In this document: one piece after another, positions 1-9,179 of the stretch
How positions within the stretch are numbered: the first letter of the stretch is position 1
How the letters are laid out: each line of letters opens with the position of its first letter
From: Clostridiales bacterium
Lineage (GTDB): Bacteria > Bacillota > Clostridia > TANB77 > CAG-508
Assembly: GCA_019417465.1 (NCBI GenBank)
Contig: DXVF01000005.1
Coordinates: 87,074-98,841, forward strand
Length of the DNA stretch: 11,768 nt
Direction of reading: 5' to 3'
Made by a program: the position numbers and the translations under genes
The notes under the pieces: model-generated
The model's database searches: none
Seen by the model: only the letters and a program-made list of their open reading frames with translations
What the model was told of the DNA's origin: nothing

Positions 1-3000
1 TATACATATAATTGTGTTCCTGGTATTTTGTTTTCTGCTGTATCTTCTTTTTCTATTATTACATTATATTTCATTGGATTTTTTATTCTAACTTCAATTG
101 TTGGAATTCCTTGATAGTTTGTTTGTTGTATATTAATGTAATTATATATTGGATGACTCTTTGGCAAAATTGCACTTCCACTTGCACTTATTTCTCTAAT
201 TTGTGTTATAACTTCAAGCCTATTTTCATCTACTGGAACAACAATTAATTCTAATTGTCTATAAAAATCTTCTCCCTTAAAAATATTTATATATGGGCTT
301 TGCACACTATCTTCTTTAATTGTAAATGTATATGGCTTTTCTAATTGTGCCTCTTTAGTATCTACAGTATATACAGACTCACCTTGTGTCTTTTTTCCAT
401 TAATATCAAATATTGCACCACTTAATTCATTTCCTTCTATATCTGTTTTTTGTAGTTCTAATTTAAATTGTGTTGGATTTTTTATATTAACGTTTACTAT
501 CTGCACACCATCTTCTTCTGTTATATTATAATTTACTAAATTTTCTTCAACATCTTTTCCATTTTCTACAACTTGGCACCTTACTACTGCAATTTCTTTA
601 TTTGGATTCATTCTTACTATTAAATTAATATATCTATTCTTTAAAATATTAACATAAGGTTTTTCTGTCGATATTTCTGTAATATTAAATTCTATTTGAT
701 CACCAATCTTTATATCTTCTTTTGTAATTTCATAACTTGATTCTCCATTAGATGACCAAACATTTCTACCCTCCATTATTTGTAAAATAGCACCTTCTAA
801 TGGATTACCCAATGTGTCAGTTTTATTTAATCTTACTTTGTATTGCATTGGATTTTGTATCTTTACTTCAAATACAGGTATTCCATCTTCTATCTTTTTT
901 TCAAGGCTTATATATGGAAATTCATCTATTGTTCCTATATTAAAATTATCTACATTATTTAAATTATCTGTATTCATTTTAGCAATCGTTTCATTTGTAT
1001 TTAAATCAATTATGCTACAATAAACAACGGATACATCCAAACTTTCATGTAGTCTTGTAACTATTTGAAGCATCTTATCATCTAAAATATTAACATATTT
1101 TTCTGGTGTTGATACTTCTTTAATATTAAATACACGCATATCTCCAACAGTTTCTTTATCATATGTTTTATCATAGCTTACTTCTCCTTGTGTACGAGTA
1201 CCATTAATATCAAATACTGCTCCTGATAAATCATTTCCACTTGCATCTGTTTTATGTACCCTTAATTTATACTGCATTGGATTTGTCATTTTAATATTAA
1301 GCATAGCTATTCCATTTTCTTCTGTAATATCATAATCAATATATTTATATATTGAGTTACTCTTATCTAATATTTCTGTTGTATTTTGTTCTCCAATTTG
1401 TATATCTACTACGCTAAATTTTCCTTCTTTATTTAATTTTACTTTTAAATATACTATTTTATCTTTAAAAACATTAGTATGATCATTTGTTGTGCTTATT
1501 TCCCTTATAGAAAATGTATTTATTGCTAAAACATCTGTTACATATATATTTTCATAACTTGTTTCTCCATCTTGAATAACCGTAGCCCCGTTTAGCACTA
1601 TTTTTGCTCCAGGTAACTCTGTTTTTCCATTAGCATCCATTTTGGTTAATTTAAATTTAAACTGCATTGGATTTTTTAGTGTTATATTTAATGTTTGTAC
1701 ACCATTTATATTTACAAACTCTGGTTTTTGTACATACAAGTTTTTTAGAGTTACATTTTCATTACCTGCCTCATCTTTTACTTTATAGTTTACTACATTA
1801 AGTAAACCTACTGTATTCATTTGTACTGTTACTTCAATATATTTTCCTTCAAATACATTTTTGTATGGGGTATTTACCCCGCTTTCATAAATTTTCCAAA
1901 CTTGTGTTTCTCCAGGATTTATCTGTATTGTTTCTTCCGATGTAGAAGTAGATTGTCCAGATTCTTTATATTGAATTGTAGTCCCTTCTATAGTGTACCA
2001 ACCATTTATTGCACATTTTCTTTCATATTCTCCAGCATTTTCTATATATGCATCTATAGTTGCAACTGTAACTGGGTCATTATTTGTATCTACTTTATTT
2101 AATTTTACTTTATAACCTGTAGGGTTTTTCATATTTAATGTAATCTTTTGAATTCCATTTTCCCAACTAATAACCGGTACAGAAATAAATTCTTCAAATT
2201 TTGATGTAACAGTAGACTGTATAGGATTATCTATTGAAGGCAACCTAATCACACTATAAGTAATATTATCTGCTGAAATCTGTCCATTTTCGTCTGTTCT
2301 AATTGTTAATGTTATTATATGATTATCAAAAACATTAACATACCCTGTTTTTGTAGTATATTCATGAATGACATATGTATATGTAGTATTTGGTAAACAA
2401 TTTACTATATCTATAATCTGACCAGACTCAATTATTCCACTATAGTAAAAACCATAGTTAGAACTTATACTCATATCCACACCATCTAATGTTCCATTAG
2501 ATTTTCTTTGTGCAGAAATTAGAGTTCCATTCATGTCTGTCTTATTTAATTCAAACATAAATTGATTTGGCTCATTTGGAATAACTACATTAATAACTCC
2601 ATCATTTCCAACATAACAAGATACATAATCTTCTGGATAAGTAGTTGAACTTCCCCAATTATAGAATGACACTGAAATTTTATCATTATTAATTTGAGAC
2701 GCATCAGTAACTCCTTCTAAATCAACTTTAACACTAATACGAAGATTTGTCTGACTTTTATATCCATCTGGAATATTAACTTCTGTTATTTCATATATAT
2801 CTGTTGCACCAGTTATTAATTTCATATCCTTAATATAAGCAATACCATCTTCTCCACATTGTCCAGTTATTGGATTTTGTCTTCCATTATCTGGATTTCC
2901 ATCAGCATCATAACCTACTCTATCATAACCATTATTAGTTACTAAAACAGAAAATTCTACATCATTAATTTTCTTTTGCTCATTATCTCTATCAACTTTT

Positions 3001-5180
3001 ACAAGTCTCAAACTATATTTTTCTGGTTCTATTTCTGTTTTTGTATCTTTTAATTTTATTTCTATATTATTTTGATTTGTATTTTCATTTATATTTTTGC
3101 TAGTAATATTCAATTCGCATTTTCCAGCCAATAAAGCTTTTTCATTACTGCTTAAAATCGTTCCATCAATAGATTCAAAGTCTATTTTGGTTCCATCTGT
3201 TCCTTCTGCCATTATACTTCCATTTTTATCAGTCTTTATGGTTAAAATAATTCTTATACCATAAAAATCATTATTAAATCCATCTGGACTATTTAATTCA
3301 TAAATATGATATACATATGTTGAATTTGGATTTATCTCTGTTTCTAGTACATCACTTGATACATTTGTTGAAAAAGTTTCATGTAATATTTCCTGTTCTA
3401 TCCCTTCTATTACCTTAAATATTTTAAACTCTCCCCCAGATGGACTATCTGATGGATTTGTGCCTACTTTCCTTAATGACATTGTGTATGAAATACTATT
3501 ACTCATTATTAGTACAAAAGAGTTTCCACTCTTATATAATTTTATATAATCTCCATGTTTTTCTTCATTATATGCTATCATACTGCTTGAATTTTCTTCT
3601 TGTACATTTATAATGCTTCCAGAAATTGTTCCAGCCTTCGAAACTTTAATTTCTATCTCTGCTTTTTTTATTTTTCTTATATAATTACTATTTGGTACAT
3701 CTGTTTCTTCTATCATATAGTAATAAGTTTTATCTAGAGCAGAGTTTGTAACTGACTCTATTAACTCTAGAGTTTCTGTGCTAGTAAATTGTTTTAAACT
3801 ATTATATGCTCCTGAATCATCTTTCTTTTGAACTTCTATTTTTGCACCTTTTACTGGTGTAGCTTGATCTAATTGTGTCTTTGCTAAAAGAAAATTAAAG
3901 TCTCTTGTCTCTTTTGGATTTTTTATAATCAATTTAGCAATATTATTATCTGAGTCAATATCTAATTTTAATAACTGATTAATTTTCGTAAATTCTATTA
4001 ATCCTGGATACTTATCCCAATCTGTAATCTGTAAATATACTTCACTATTACTCTTATCTATTTTTCCTTCATCGTTTATAACTATATTTACATTTATACT
4101 AGTATAGTTAAAAACATTCTGGTATAAATGTGCTGCTTCTGTTTCAACTATTGTATATGTATATGTTTGTCCTGTCTTTACACCATTTTCTTCTTTTACA
4201 AATATTCCAGTTGCTTGCCCATTTTGTTTTAAAGTATCATTAGTCTGTATATTTCCATTTGGTCCACTAATTGTAAATCTTGCATCTTTTAAGTATTCAC
4301 TTTCATTATTTTCATCTATTTTATGAATCTCAAATTTATAATTTGCATATGACTCATTTGTAACTTTTACAATAATTGTTTGTACTCCATTTACTTCCTT
4401 AAATTCTACATTCACATAATTATATAATTCATTTGTAGTTGGTAATATATTACCATTTGTATCTACAATATTATATTTCTTTCCATTAGAACCAGATGAA
4501 TATGTAAAATATCCATTTGGAGCCATCTTAACTTTTATTTGAATTTTATTATCACGTAAAATATTATTATATAACCCTTCTACACTTCTTTCCTTAAACT
4601 CATATGTATATGTTTTATTATACTCAATATTCTTATCTAAATATTCTTTATTACCTGTAATTAATTCATTATTCCATTTAGATTCACCATTTCTGATTAA
4701 ATCAAATCTTGCATTTATCTGATTCTCTTTTTCATCTTGTTTTATTAGCTGTATATTAATATCTTTTCTCTTATAGTTTGCAATCTTTAATAACACTCCA
4801 TTTTCATTAGTATATTTAATAGTAACATATTTTTTATGTACATTATTATATTCTTTTCCATCTACTGTTTCTATTATAGGTGTTATAATACCACCTTCTG
4901 AAACTGTAATCTTAACAACAATTGTTTTATAAATTATTTGATGGTCTGCACTTGCTTCTGTTTCTTCTATTAAATAACGATATGATGTTCCAGTTCTTAC
5001 ATTTACTTTTTCGTCAATTTGTACTGTTCCAGTAATCCATTCATCATTTTTTAATGGTTCTCCTATTGTATTACCATTTTCGTCAATTTGTTTTACAATA
5101 AATTTACCACTTGTATCACCCATATTAGTTATCGAAGCACCATTCAAATCCACAGAAACTTTGTTTAGTTTAAACTTGTA
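1..5180 (-). repeat. Array of at least 13 divergent SpaA/Cna_B-like repeats
   Basis: Repeat starts, read at the Tyr/Phe before the first strand, are near 5180, 4760, 4340, 3899, 3488, 3017, 2561, 2114, 1661, 1271, 842, 467 and 68; the last runs off the edge. Units are about 125-157 residues, longer than a minimal SpaA domain. The consensus opens with Asn-Pro-Met/Thr-Gln, Tyr/Phe-Lys-x-x-Leu-x-Lys-x-Asp, then Leu-x-Gly-Ala-x-Phe/Ile. The E-box keeps its Glu but replaces Ala-Pro-x-Gly-Tyr with a Tyr-x-Asn-Ile/Val-Phe/Leu ending, for example FNIKEVSTPEKYVNIL and FTIKEDSVQSPYINIF. Each unit closes with a Val-Gln-Thr-Ile-x-Val-like strand and Lys-Asn-Pro. Such arrays form long stalks. Conservation of Lys and Glu suggests isopeptide bonds may persist, which is inference. 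Confidence 0.8.
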
Positions 5181-8100
5181 GTCTTTAACAGAAACTAATT
5201 TAACTGTTTCAAAATCATCATCATCTTGCACCCCTGGATAATAATCTCCGTTTTCATCTTGTAAAACATTTTGTTCATAATAATTTTCTAAATTTAAAGA
5301 ATTTTTAATAGTATCTGCTGTAGAATCCCTATCTGTATTTTGGTATCTTTTATAATAATCACCATACTTATTTCCTCTTATATCCTCCTGTGCTGTTATT
5401 TCTGCTCTATTTGTTAAATACAGAGTATTTTGGCTTGCTGTAGCAGTAACTTTACACTTTACCTTTACATCTGCATACCAAGTAGTAGTATCTTTCAATG
5501 AAACTTCATCCAATAATTGATTCTTATTTAATAAAATATCTTTCAAAAAATTAGTTTTTATTTCTTTTCCATTTACTTGCCAACCGTAATCTATATTATC
5601 AACAGTAGAAGAATAAAATTCTAATCCTTCTGGTAAGTAATCTTTTATCTCTGATGCTCTTCCAGCTATGTCCCCTTCATTATATACACGAATAGTATAT
5701 GTAACAATATCTCCATTTTCAACTTCTATAGCTTTTTTAGTATGACGGTAATCAATTGTTCCAGTCATATTAAGATATGTAACATGATTAATTGATAGAA
5801 TATCTGGCTCTCTATTTCCTACATCTATTTTTGTACCATTTCTTTCTACTCCTGTAATAAACTTTCTTAAAGCCAAATCGAATTTAGCATTTGTATTTTT
5901 ATTTGCAATACTTATTCTAACTGTATCATTAGTATTATCTAAAGATAACCATCTTGCATTATTACCAGTTGGAGTTCCCATATAACTTGTTGTATCTATT
6001 GTATAATTAGTGATCTCTATTTTCTTTGTATTATTTACATTTAAGGTTACTTTTAGGTTAAATTTTTTAACTACAATATCATAATTTTCTGGTGCCTTCA
6101 CTTCTTCTACTTTAAATTGATATTCCATTTGGCTATTTTTCATTATATTTCCAATAGATTTTACAATTACAATACCATCTTCTGGCATAGTAAATGTTGT
6201 ACCATTTTCCAAGATAGATTCATTTTTCGTATTAACAACATCAGTAATTTTTGCTACTCCGCCATTTGTTGCACTAATACCAGTAATAGAAAACTTAGCA
6301 CCTGCAAGCTTTTTATCTGTCAAATCATCGAATTTAGTAATTTTAAATTCATAATCTCTTACTGGATATACTTTTAAAACTTCATAATCATCATCATCTT
6401 CAAAACCTGGATAATAAGTTTCACTATTATATATCTTGTTAGAATCATATAAAAACATATCTGTAGAATGTTCTGTTTTTACATTATTAGCAGTAGAATC
6501 TCTATCATTTAAATATATTATCTCTGCCTCTTGCGTTGTTATTTCAGCTCTATTTACCAAATATGTTGCTTCAGACTTTTGTGTTAAATCTAAATTTACT
6601 TTGCATAGTACTTTTACATCTGCATACCATCCACTATTTGTTCCAGAACCATTTACTTGCTCTTCTATTTTACAAGAATCAAGTAAAGTATTTTCTAAAT
6701 AGTTTGTTTTTATATTTTTACCATTTACTTGCCAATTATAGTTTACTCCATCAACTACAGAAGAATAAAATTCCAATCCTTCTGGTAAATAATCCGTTAT
6801 CTCTTTAGCATATCCTTTTGCTTCTCCTTCGTTATATACTCTAATTGTATATTCTACAATATCTCCATAATTAACAGTATATGCTTCTTTTGTATGATAG
6901 TAATCTGCAGTATTATTTTTCTTCCAAGCTTCTACAGATAATCTATTTAACTCTGGTATTCTATCATTTATCTTATTTCCATTTACACTTGTAATAAATT
7001 TTCTTAAGGCTAAATCAAATATTTTATCTTTTGGATTTTTTATTAATAGTTTTATTTCATTATTTTCCTTTTCTACTTCAACAGAAATTTTATCATATAA
7101 CTCTTTATATTTTGTTTTATCTAATGGATCTCCTGTTGGTGCATGTATAAATAACTCCGTATTACTTACTTTTCCTTCATTAAAATAAACTACTAATCTT
7201 ATGCTATTATTTCCAAACACATTTTCATATCCAGATTGTGATTCTCTCTCTTTAAACCAGTATGTCTTGCTAGAACCTGTAATTATATCATCTATTTCTA
7301 ATATACCAGTTGCTACTCCGTTTTGTTTAAGAGTATCATTTTGTAAAATAGATGCATTTATGCCTTCTCCTACACCTATATCAAACTTGGTATCTGGTAA
7401 AGTTTTATTTACATTATCTGCATCCACCTTTTTTACTTCAAGTTTATATTTATTTGGTGGATTTAAATAAGTTAATTGAATACTTGTCTCATCATGTTTA
7501 ACTCTTAAAATTCCTTCATATTCCAACTGCCCATTTTTTACTACTTCTTCACTAAGCTCATAATCATGGTTTATTTTTGCGATAATAGATACAAATACTT
7601 TATCAATTATATATTTATTCTTATCGTTATTTAACTTTTTAGTTACTTTTAATTTTAAATCTTTATCATTAAAATAAGAATTTAATGTAAACCCATCTGG
7701 AGCTTTAGTTTCTCTTATAATATACTCATCTGCTGTAGAAATATCTGTTATTTTCACTCCATCATCATACACATTTTCTTCACCTTTAGAATTTGTTGTA
7801 ATTATACTACTAAATTCATCATTACTATTTCCATTCAAAGTTTGTATTATTTCAAATTCAGCATTTCCTAACGCATCACTATTTGTAGATTCAGTGGATT
7901 TTTTTACAATATTCAAATAATATTTTCCTTCTATTGGTGGATCTTTAAACATTGTTATTATTTCATTATCTCCAACTAAAATACTAAATGGTGTGTTACC
8001 TAAATTATAATAAGGTTCTCCTTTTGTTATTTCAAAACCTTTTACTTTCACTCCAGCATCTGTATATATTGTTACTTCTACTGTATCTATTACATACTTA

Positions 8101-9179
8101 CTGTTTTTTTCAGTTTTTTTAACGGTCAACCCAAAATAAATATCTTTTAAAGAATCGGCAATATTGTATCCTTGTGGTGCCTGTGTTTCTTTTATTGTAT
8201 ATTTATCTGAATCATTTACATTATTTTCTGTTATATTAAAACTATTAGAATAAGATAATACTCCATCTTCTGTTGTAATCTCTTCTCCAATATTAGTACC
8301 ACCATATTTTATATCAAATTTTGCACCACCAATTGCACCAATAGTTGATAAAATATTGTCTGCTGATTCTGAAGATTTTTTCATTAATGCAATAGAATAA
8401 TTTCCAGTTAACGCTTCATAATATTTAAAATCGGCATCAATATTATTTTCTTCTATTTCTCTTTCTAACATCAAAAATGGTTGAGGTGGAATATTACCAT
8501 CATCAACATTGTTTGTAGTTATGTAACAATAAGCTTTTGTATTATATGATTTAACTTTAAAATCAAATTCTATTTTATATTCAGTTCCGGCTTCAAAATT
8601 CTCATTTACTTTTATATAAAAAGTTCCATTGTAGTGCTCAATATCACTAATACTGTTTTTACATTCTTTATCTTCATACAGACCAAATGAATATTTTTGT
8701 TTATTAGAAATACTAATAGTATTTTTTACATTATTTCCACTTATTGTTATAGGTCCTATTACACCATCTTTTGTAATATTAGCTTTACTTTTATCAATAG
8801 TTATTTTACTAGAACCGTTACCATTGTAAGTGCTATTCTCTCCTGCTTTCTTTTTTAATTCCACATATAATTTATCTGTTGGGTATTCTATTCCTGTATC
8901 ATTTTGATTGTTATTATGAGTAAAAGACCATAAAACATATTGTTGTACTTTAAAAATTGTATCATCACTATATTTGTTAGAATCAGTAACTTCTTTAATA
9001 CCTGTAATATCCGCTAAATTTTGTCTATATGCCTTTTTTTCATCATTTGTTACATCTGTACCAAATCTTAACATATTATCATATAACCACTTTAAGCTTC
9101 CAGTTTTATCAGACCTTGCATAATCCATATATGTATAAGCATTTTTTCTATCTGTTATAGTCGATTCTCCGTCCTTCAT
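1..9179 (-). CDS. Giant multi-domain surface adhesin, main frame (partial, 3' end beyond window)
   Basis: The frame is open for 3,059 codons from ATG 9179 to the left edge; reading every triplet I found no stop. The stop and any LPXTG sorting signal lie outside the window. The visible product is a chain of beta-rich modules: thioester-domain second half (about 9179-8830), linker domain (to 8400), three SpaA-like domains (8399-7020), two 'FDLALRKFIT' domains (7019-6354, 5882-5181) around one SpaA-like domain, then 13 SpaA/Cna_B-like repeats (5180 to edge). Such stalks in Gram-positive bacteria usually project an adhesive tip from the wall and are often stiffened by Lys-Asn/Asp isopeptide bonds. 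The ATG at 9179 is probably not the true start: it has no Shine-Dalgarno, TAG lies two codons upstream, and this frame alone has no export signal. The real N-terminus is the overlapping frame at 9459-9148. Surface adhesin is inferred from architecture; the ligand is unknown. Confidence 0.93.
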   Translation of the reverse strand, partial: MKDGESTITDRKNAYTYMDYARSDKTGSLKWLYDNMLRFGTDVTNDEKKAYRQNLADITGIKEVTDSNKYSDDTIFKVQQYVLWSFTHNNNQNDTGIEYPTDKLYVELKKKAGENSTYNGNGSSKITIDKSKANITKDGVIGPITISGNNVKNTISISNKQKYSFGLYEDKECKNSISDIEHYNGTFYIKVNENFEAGTEYKIEFDFKVKSYNTKAYCYITTNNVDDGNIPPQPFLMLEREIEENNIDADFKYYEALTGNYSIALMKKSSESADNILSTIGAIGGAKFDIKYGGTNIGEEITTEDGVLSYSNSFNITENNVNDSDKYTIKETQAPQGYNIADSLKDIYFGLTVKKTEKNSKYVIDTVEVTIYTDAGVKVKGFEITKGEPYYNLGNTPFSILVGDNEIITMFKDPPIEGKYYLNIVKKSTESTNSDALGNAEFEIIQTLNGNSNDEFSSIITTNSKGEENVYDDGVKITDISTADEYIIRETKAPDGFTLNSYFNDKDLKLKVTKKLNNDKNKYIIDKVFVSIIAKINHDYELSEEVVKNGQLEYEGILRVKHDETSIQLTYLNPPNKYKLEVKKVDADNVNKTLPDTKFDIGVGEGINASILQNDTLKQNGVATGILEIDDIITGSSKTYWFKERESQSGYENVFGNNSIRLVVYFNEGKVSNTELFIHAPTGDPLDKTKYKELYDKISVEVEKENNEIKLLIKNPKDKIFDLALRKFITSVNGNKINDRIPELNRLSVEAWKKNNTADYYHTKEAYTVNYGDIVEYTIRVYNEGEAKGYAKEITDYLPEGLEFYSSVVDGVNYNWQVNGKNIKTNYLENTLLDSCKIEEQVNGSGTNSGWYADVKVLCKVNLDLTQKSEATYLVNRAEITTQEAEIIYLNDRDSTANNVKTEHSTDMFLYDSNKIYNSETYYPGFEDDDDYEVLKVYPVRDYEFKITKFDDLTDKKLAGAKFSITGISATNGGVAKITDVVNTKNESILENGTTFTMPEDGIVIVKSIGNIMKNSQMEYQFKVEEVKAPENYDIVVKKFNLKVTLNVNNTKKIEITNYTIDTTSYMGTPTGNNARWLSLDNTNDTVRISIANKNTNAKFDLALRKFITGVERNGTKIDVGNREPDILSINHVTYLNMTGTIDYRHTKKAIEVENGDIVTYTIRVYNEGDIAGRASEIKDYLPEGLEFYSSTVDNIDYGWQVNGKEIKTNFLKDILLNKNQLLDEVSLKDTTTWYADVKVKCKVTATASQNTLYLTNRAEITAQEDIRGNKYGDYYKRYQNTDRDSTADTIKNSLNLENYYEQNVLQDENGDYYPGVQDDDDFETVKLVSVKDYKFKLNKVSVDLNGASITNMGDTSGKFIVKQIDENGNTIGEPLKNDEWITGTVQIDEKVNVRTGTSYRYLIEETEASADHQIIYKTIVVKITVSEGGIITPIIETVDGKEYNNVHKKYVTIKYTNENGVLLKIANYKRKDINIQLIKQDEKENQINARFDLIRNGESKWNNELITGNKEYLDKNIEYNKTYTYEFKERSVEGLYNNILRDNKIQIKVKMAPNGYFTYSSGSNGKKYNIVDTNGNILPTTNELYNYVNVEFKEVNGVQTIIVKVTNESYANYKFEIHKIDENNESEYLKDARFTISGPNGNIQTNDTLKQNGQATGIFVKEENGVKTGQTYTYTIVETEAAHLYQNVFNYTSINVNIVINDEGKIDKSNSEVYLQITDWDKYPGLIEFTKINQLLKLDIDSDNNIAKLIIKNPKETRDFNFLLAKTQLDQATPVKGAKIEVQKKDDSGAYNSLKQFTSTETLELIESVTNSALDKTYYYMIEETDVPNSNYIRKIKKAEIEIKVSKAGTISGSIINVQEENSSSMIAYNEEKHGDYIKLYKSGNSFVLIMSNSISYTMSLRKVGTNPSDSPSGGEFKIFKVIEGIEQEILHETFSTNVSSDVLETEINPNSTYVYHIYELNSPDGFNNDFYGIRIILTIKTDKNGSIMAEGTDGTKIDFESIDGTILSSNEKALLAGKCELNITSKNINENTNQNNIEIKLKDTKTEIEPEKYSLRLVKVDRDNEQKKINDVEFSVLVTNNGYDRVGYDADGNPDNGRQNPITGQCGEDGIAYIKDMKLITGATDIYEITEVNIPDGYKSQTNLRISVKVDLEGVTDASQINNDKISVSFYNWGSSTTYPEDYVSCYVGNDGVINVVIPNEPNQFMFELNKTDMNGTLISAQRKSNGTLDGVDMSISSNYGFYYSGIIESGQIIDIVNCLPNTTYTYVIHEYTTKTGYVNVFDNHIITLTIRTDENGQISADNITYSVIRLPSIDNPIQSTVTSKFEEFISVPVISWENGIQKITLNMKNPTGYKVKLNKVDTNNDPVTVATIDAYIENAGEYERKCAINGWYTIEGTTIQYKESGQSTSTSEETIQINPGETQVWKIYESGVNTPYKNVFEGKYIEVTVQMNTVGLLNVVNYKVKDEAGNENVTLKNLYVQKPEFVNINGVQTLNITLKNPMQFKFKLTKMDANGKTELPGAKIVLNGATVIQDGETSYENIYVTDVLAINTFSIREISTTNDHTNVFKDKIVYLKVKLNKEGKFSVVDIQIGEQNTTEILDKSNSIYKYIDYDITEENGIAMLNIKMTNPMQYKLRVHKTDASGNDLSGAVFDINGTRTQGEVSYDKTYDKETVGDMRVFNIKEVSTPEKYVNILDDKMLQIVTRLHESLDVSVVYCSIIDLNTNETIAKMNTDNLNNVDNFNIGTIDEFPYISLEKKIEDGIPVFEVKIQNPMQYKVRLNKTDTLGNPLEGAILQIMEGRNVWSSNGESSYEITKEDIKIGDQIEFNITEISTEKPYVNILKNRYINLIVRMNPNKEIAVVRCQVVENGKDVEENLVNYNITEEDGVQIVNVNIKNPTQFKLELQKTDIEGNELSGAIFDINGKKTQGESVYTVDTKEAQLEKPYTFTIKEDSVQSPYINIFKGEDFYRQLELIVVPVDENRLEVITQIREISASGSAILPKSHPIYNYINIQQTNYQGIPTIEVRIKNPMKYNVIIEKEDTAENKIPGTQLYV
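5181..5882 (-). repeat. 'FDLALRKFIT' fimbrial-type domain, copy B
   Basis: This 234-residue second copy carries the same landmarks in the same order: FDLALRKFIT, a Tyr-Arg-His-Thr-Lys stretch, GDIVTYTIRVYNEG, DYLPEGLEFYSS, WQVNGK, NRAEIT, DRDSTA, and Tyr-Pro-Gly-Val-Gln-(Asp)4-Phe-Glu (Asp run at 5225-5214). Its start is 1,137 nt (379 codons) downstream of the start of copy A. The copies share long identical protein motifs but the DNA has diverged, so the duplication is not recent. Confidence 0.8.
5883..6353 (-). repeat. SpaA-like domain between the two fimbrial-type domains
   Basis: This 157-residue unit begins Asp-Tyr-Glu-Phe-Lys-Ile-Thr-Lys, then LAGAKFSITG, the characteristic third-strand motif of SpaA-like domains. 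It has the E-box YQFKVEEVKAPENY with the Glu and Ala-Pro conserved. It ends in an Asn-Lys-Asn-Thr-Asn linker that leads straight into the second FDLALRKFIT domain. With copy A it forms a two-domain module whose counterpart is copy B followed by the unit at 5180. Confidence 0.75.
6354..7019 (-). repeat. 'FDLALRKFIT' fimbrial-type domain, copy A
   Basis: This 222-residue domain opens with FDLALRKFIT, continues with a Tyr-His-Thr-Lys-Glu stretch, then GDIVEYTIRVYNEG and DYLPEGLEFYSS, then a WQVNGK motif, and closes with NRAEIT, DRDSTA and Tyr-Pro-Gly-Phe-Glu-(Asp)4-Tyr-Glu (Asp run at 6398-6387). From memory this combination recurs in isopeptide-forming, DUF11-like fimbrial or surface proteins of Clostridia, where it acts as a stalk module. 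It is clearly paralogous to copy B at 5882-5181. The acidic run could bind a divalent cation, but this is inference. Confidence 0.8.
7020..8399 (-). repeat. Three SpaA-like domains of the giant adhesin
   Basis: Units at 8399-7923, 7922-7449 and 7448-7020 (159, 158 and 143 residues) each start with Tyr, a short strand and a Lys-Lys or Lys-Val-Asp motif, continue with a Gly/Asp-Ala/Thr-Glu/Lys-Phe-Asp/Glu-Ile strand, and contain an E-box: YTIKETQAPQGY, YIIRETKAPDGF and YWFKERESQSGY. The first two E-boxes are textbook SpaA/Cna_B matches (Y-x-I-x-E-T-x-A-P-x-G-Y). The Glu of this box normally assists formation of an intramolecular isopeptide bond between a Lys and an Asn or Asp. The third unit drifts toward the 'YENVF' form seen in the distal array, and shares the motif NDTLKQNG with the unit at 4340-3900. 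Confidence 0.85.

Noticed and set aside
9177..9179. ATG 9179 as the genuine start of the giant gene
   Set aside because: No Shine-Dalgarno is upstream, and the product would have no signal peptide despite its surface-protein domains.
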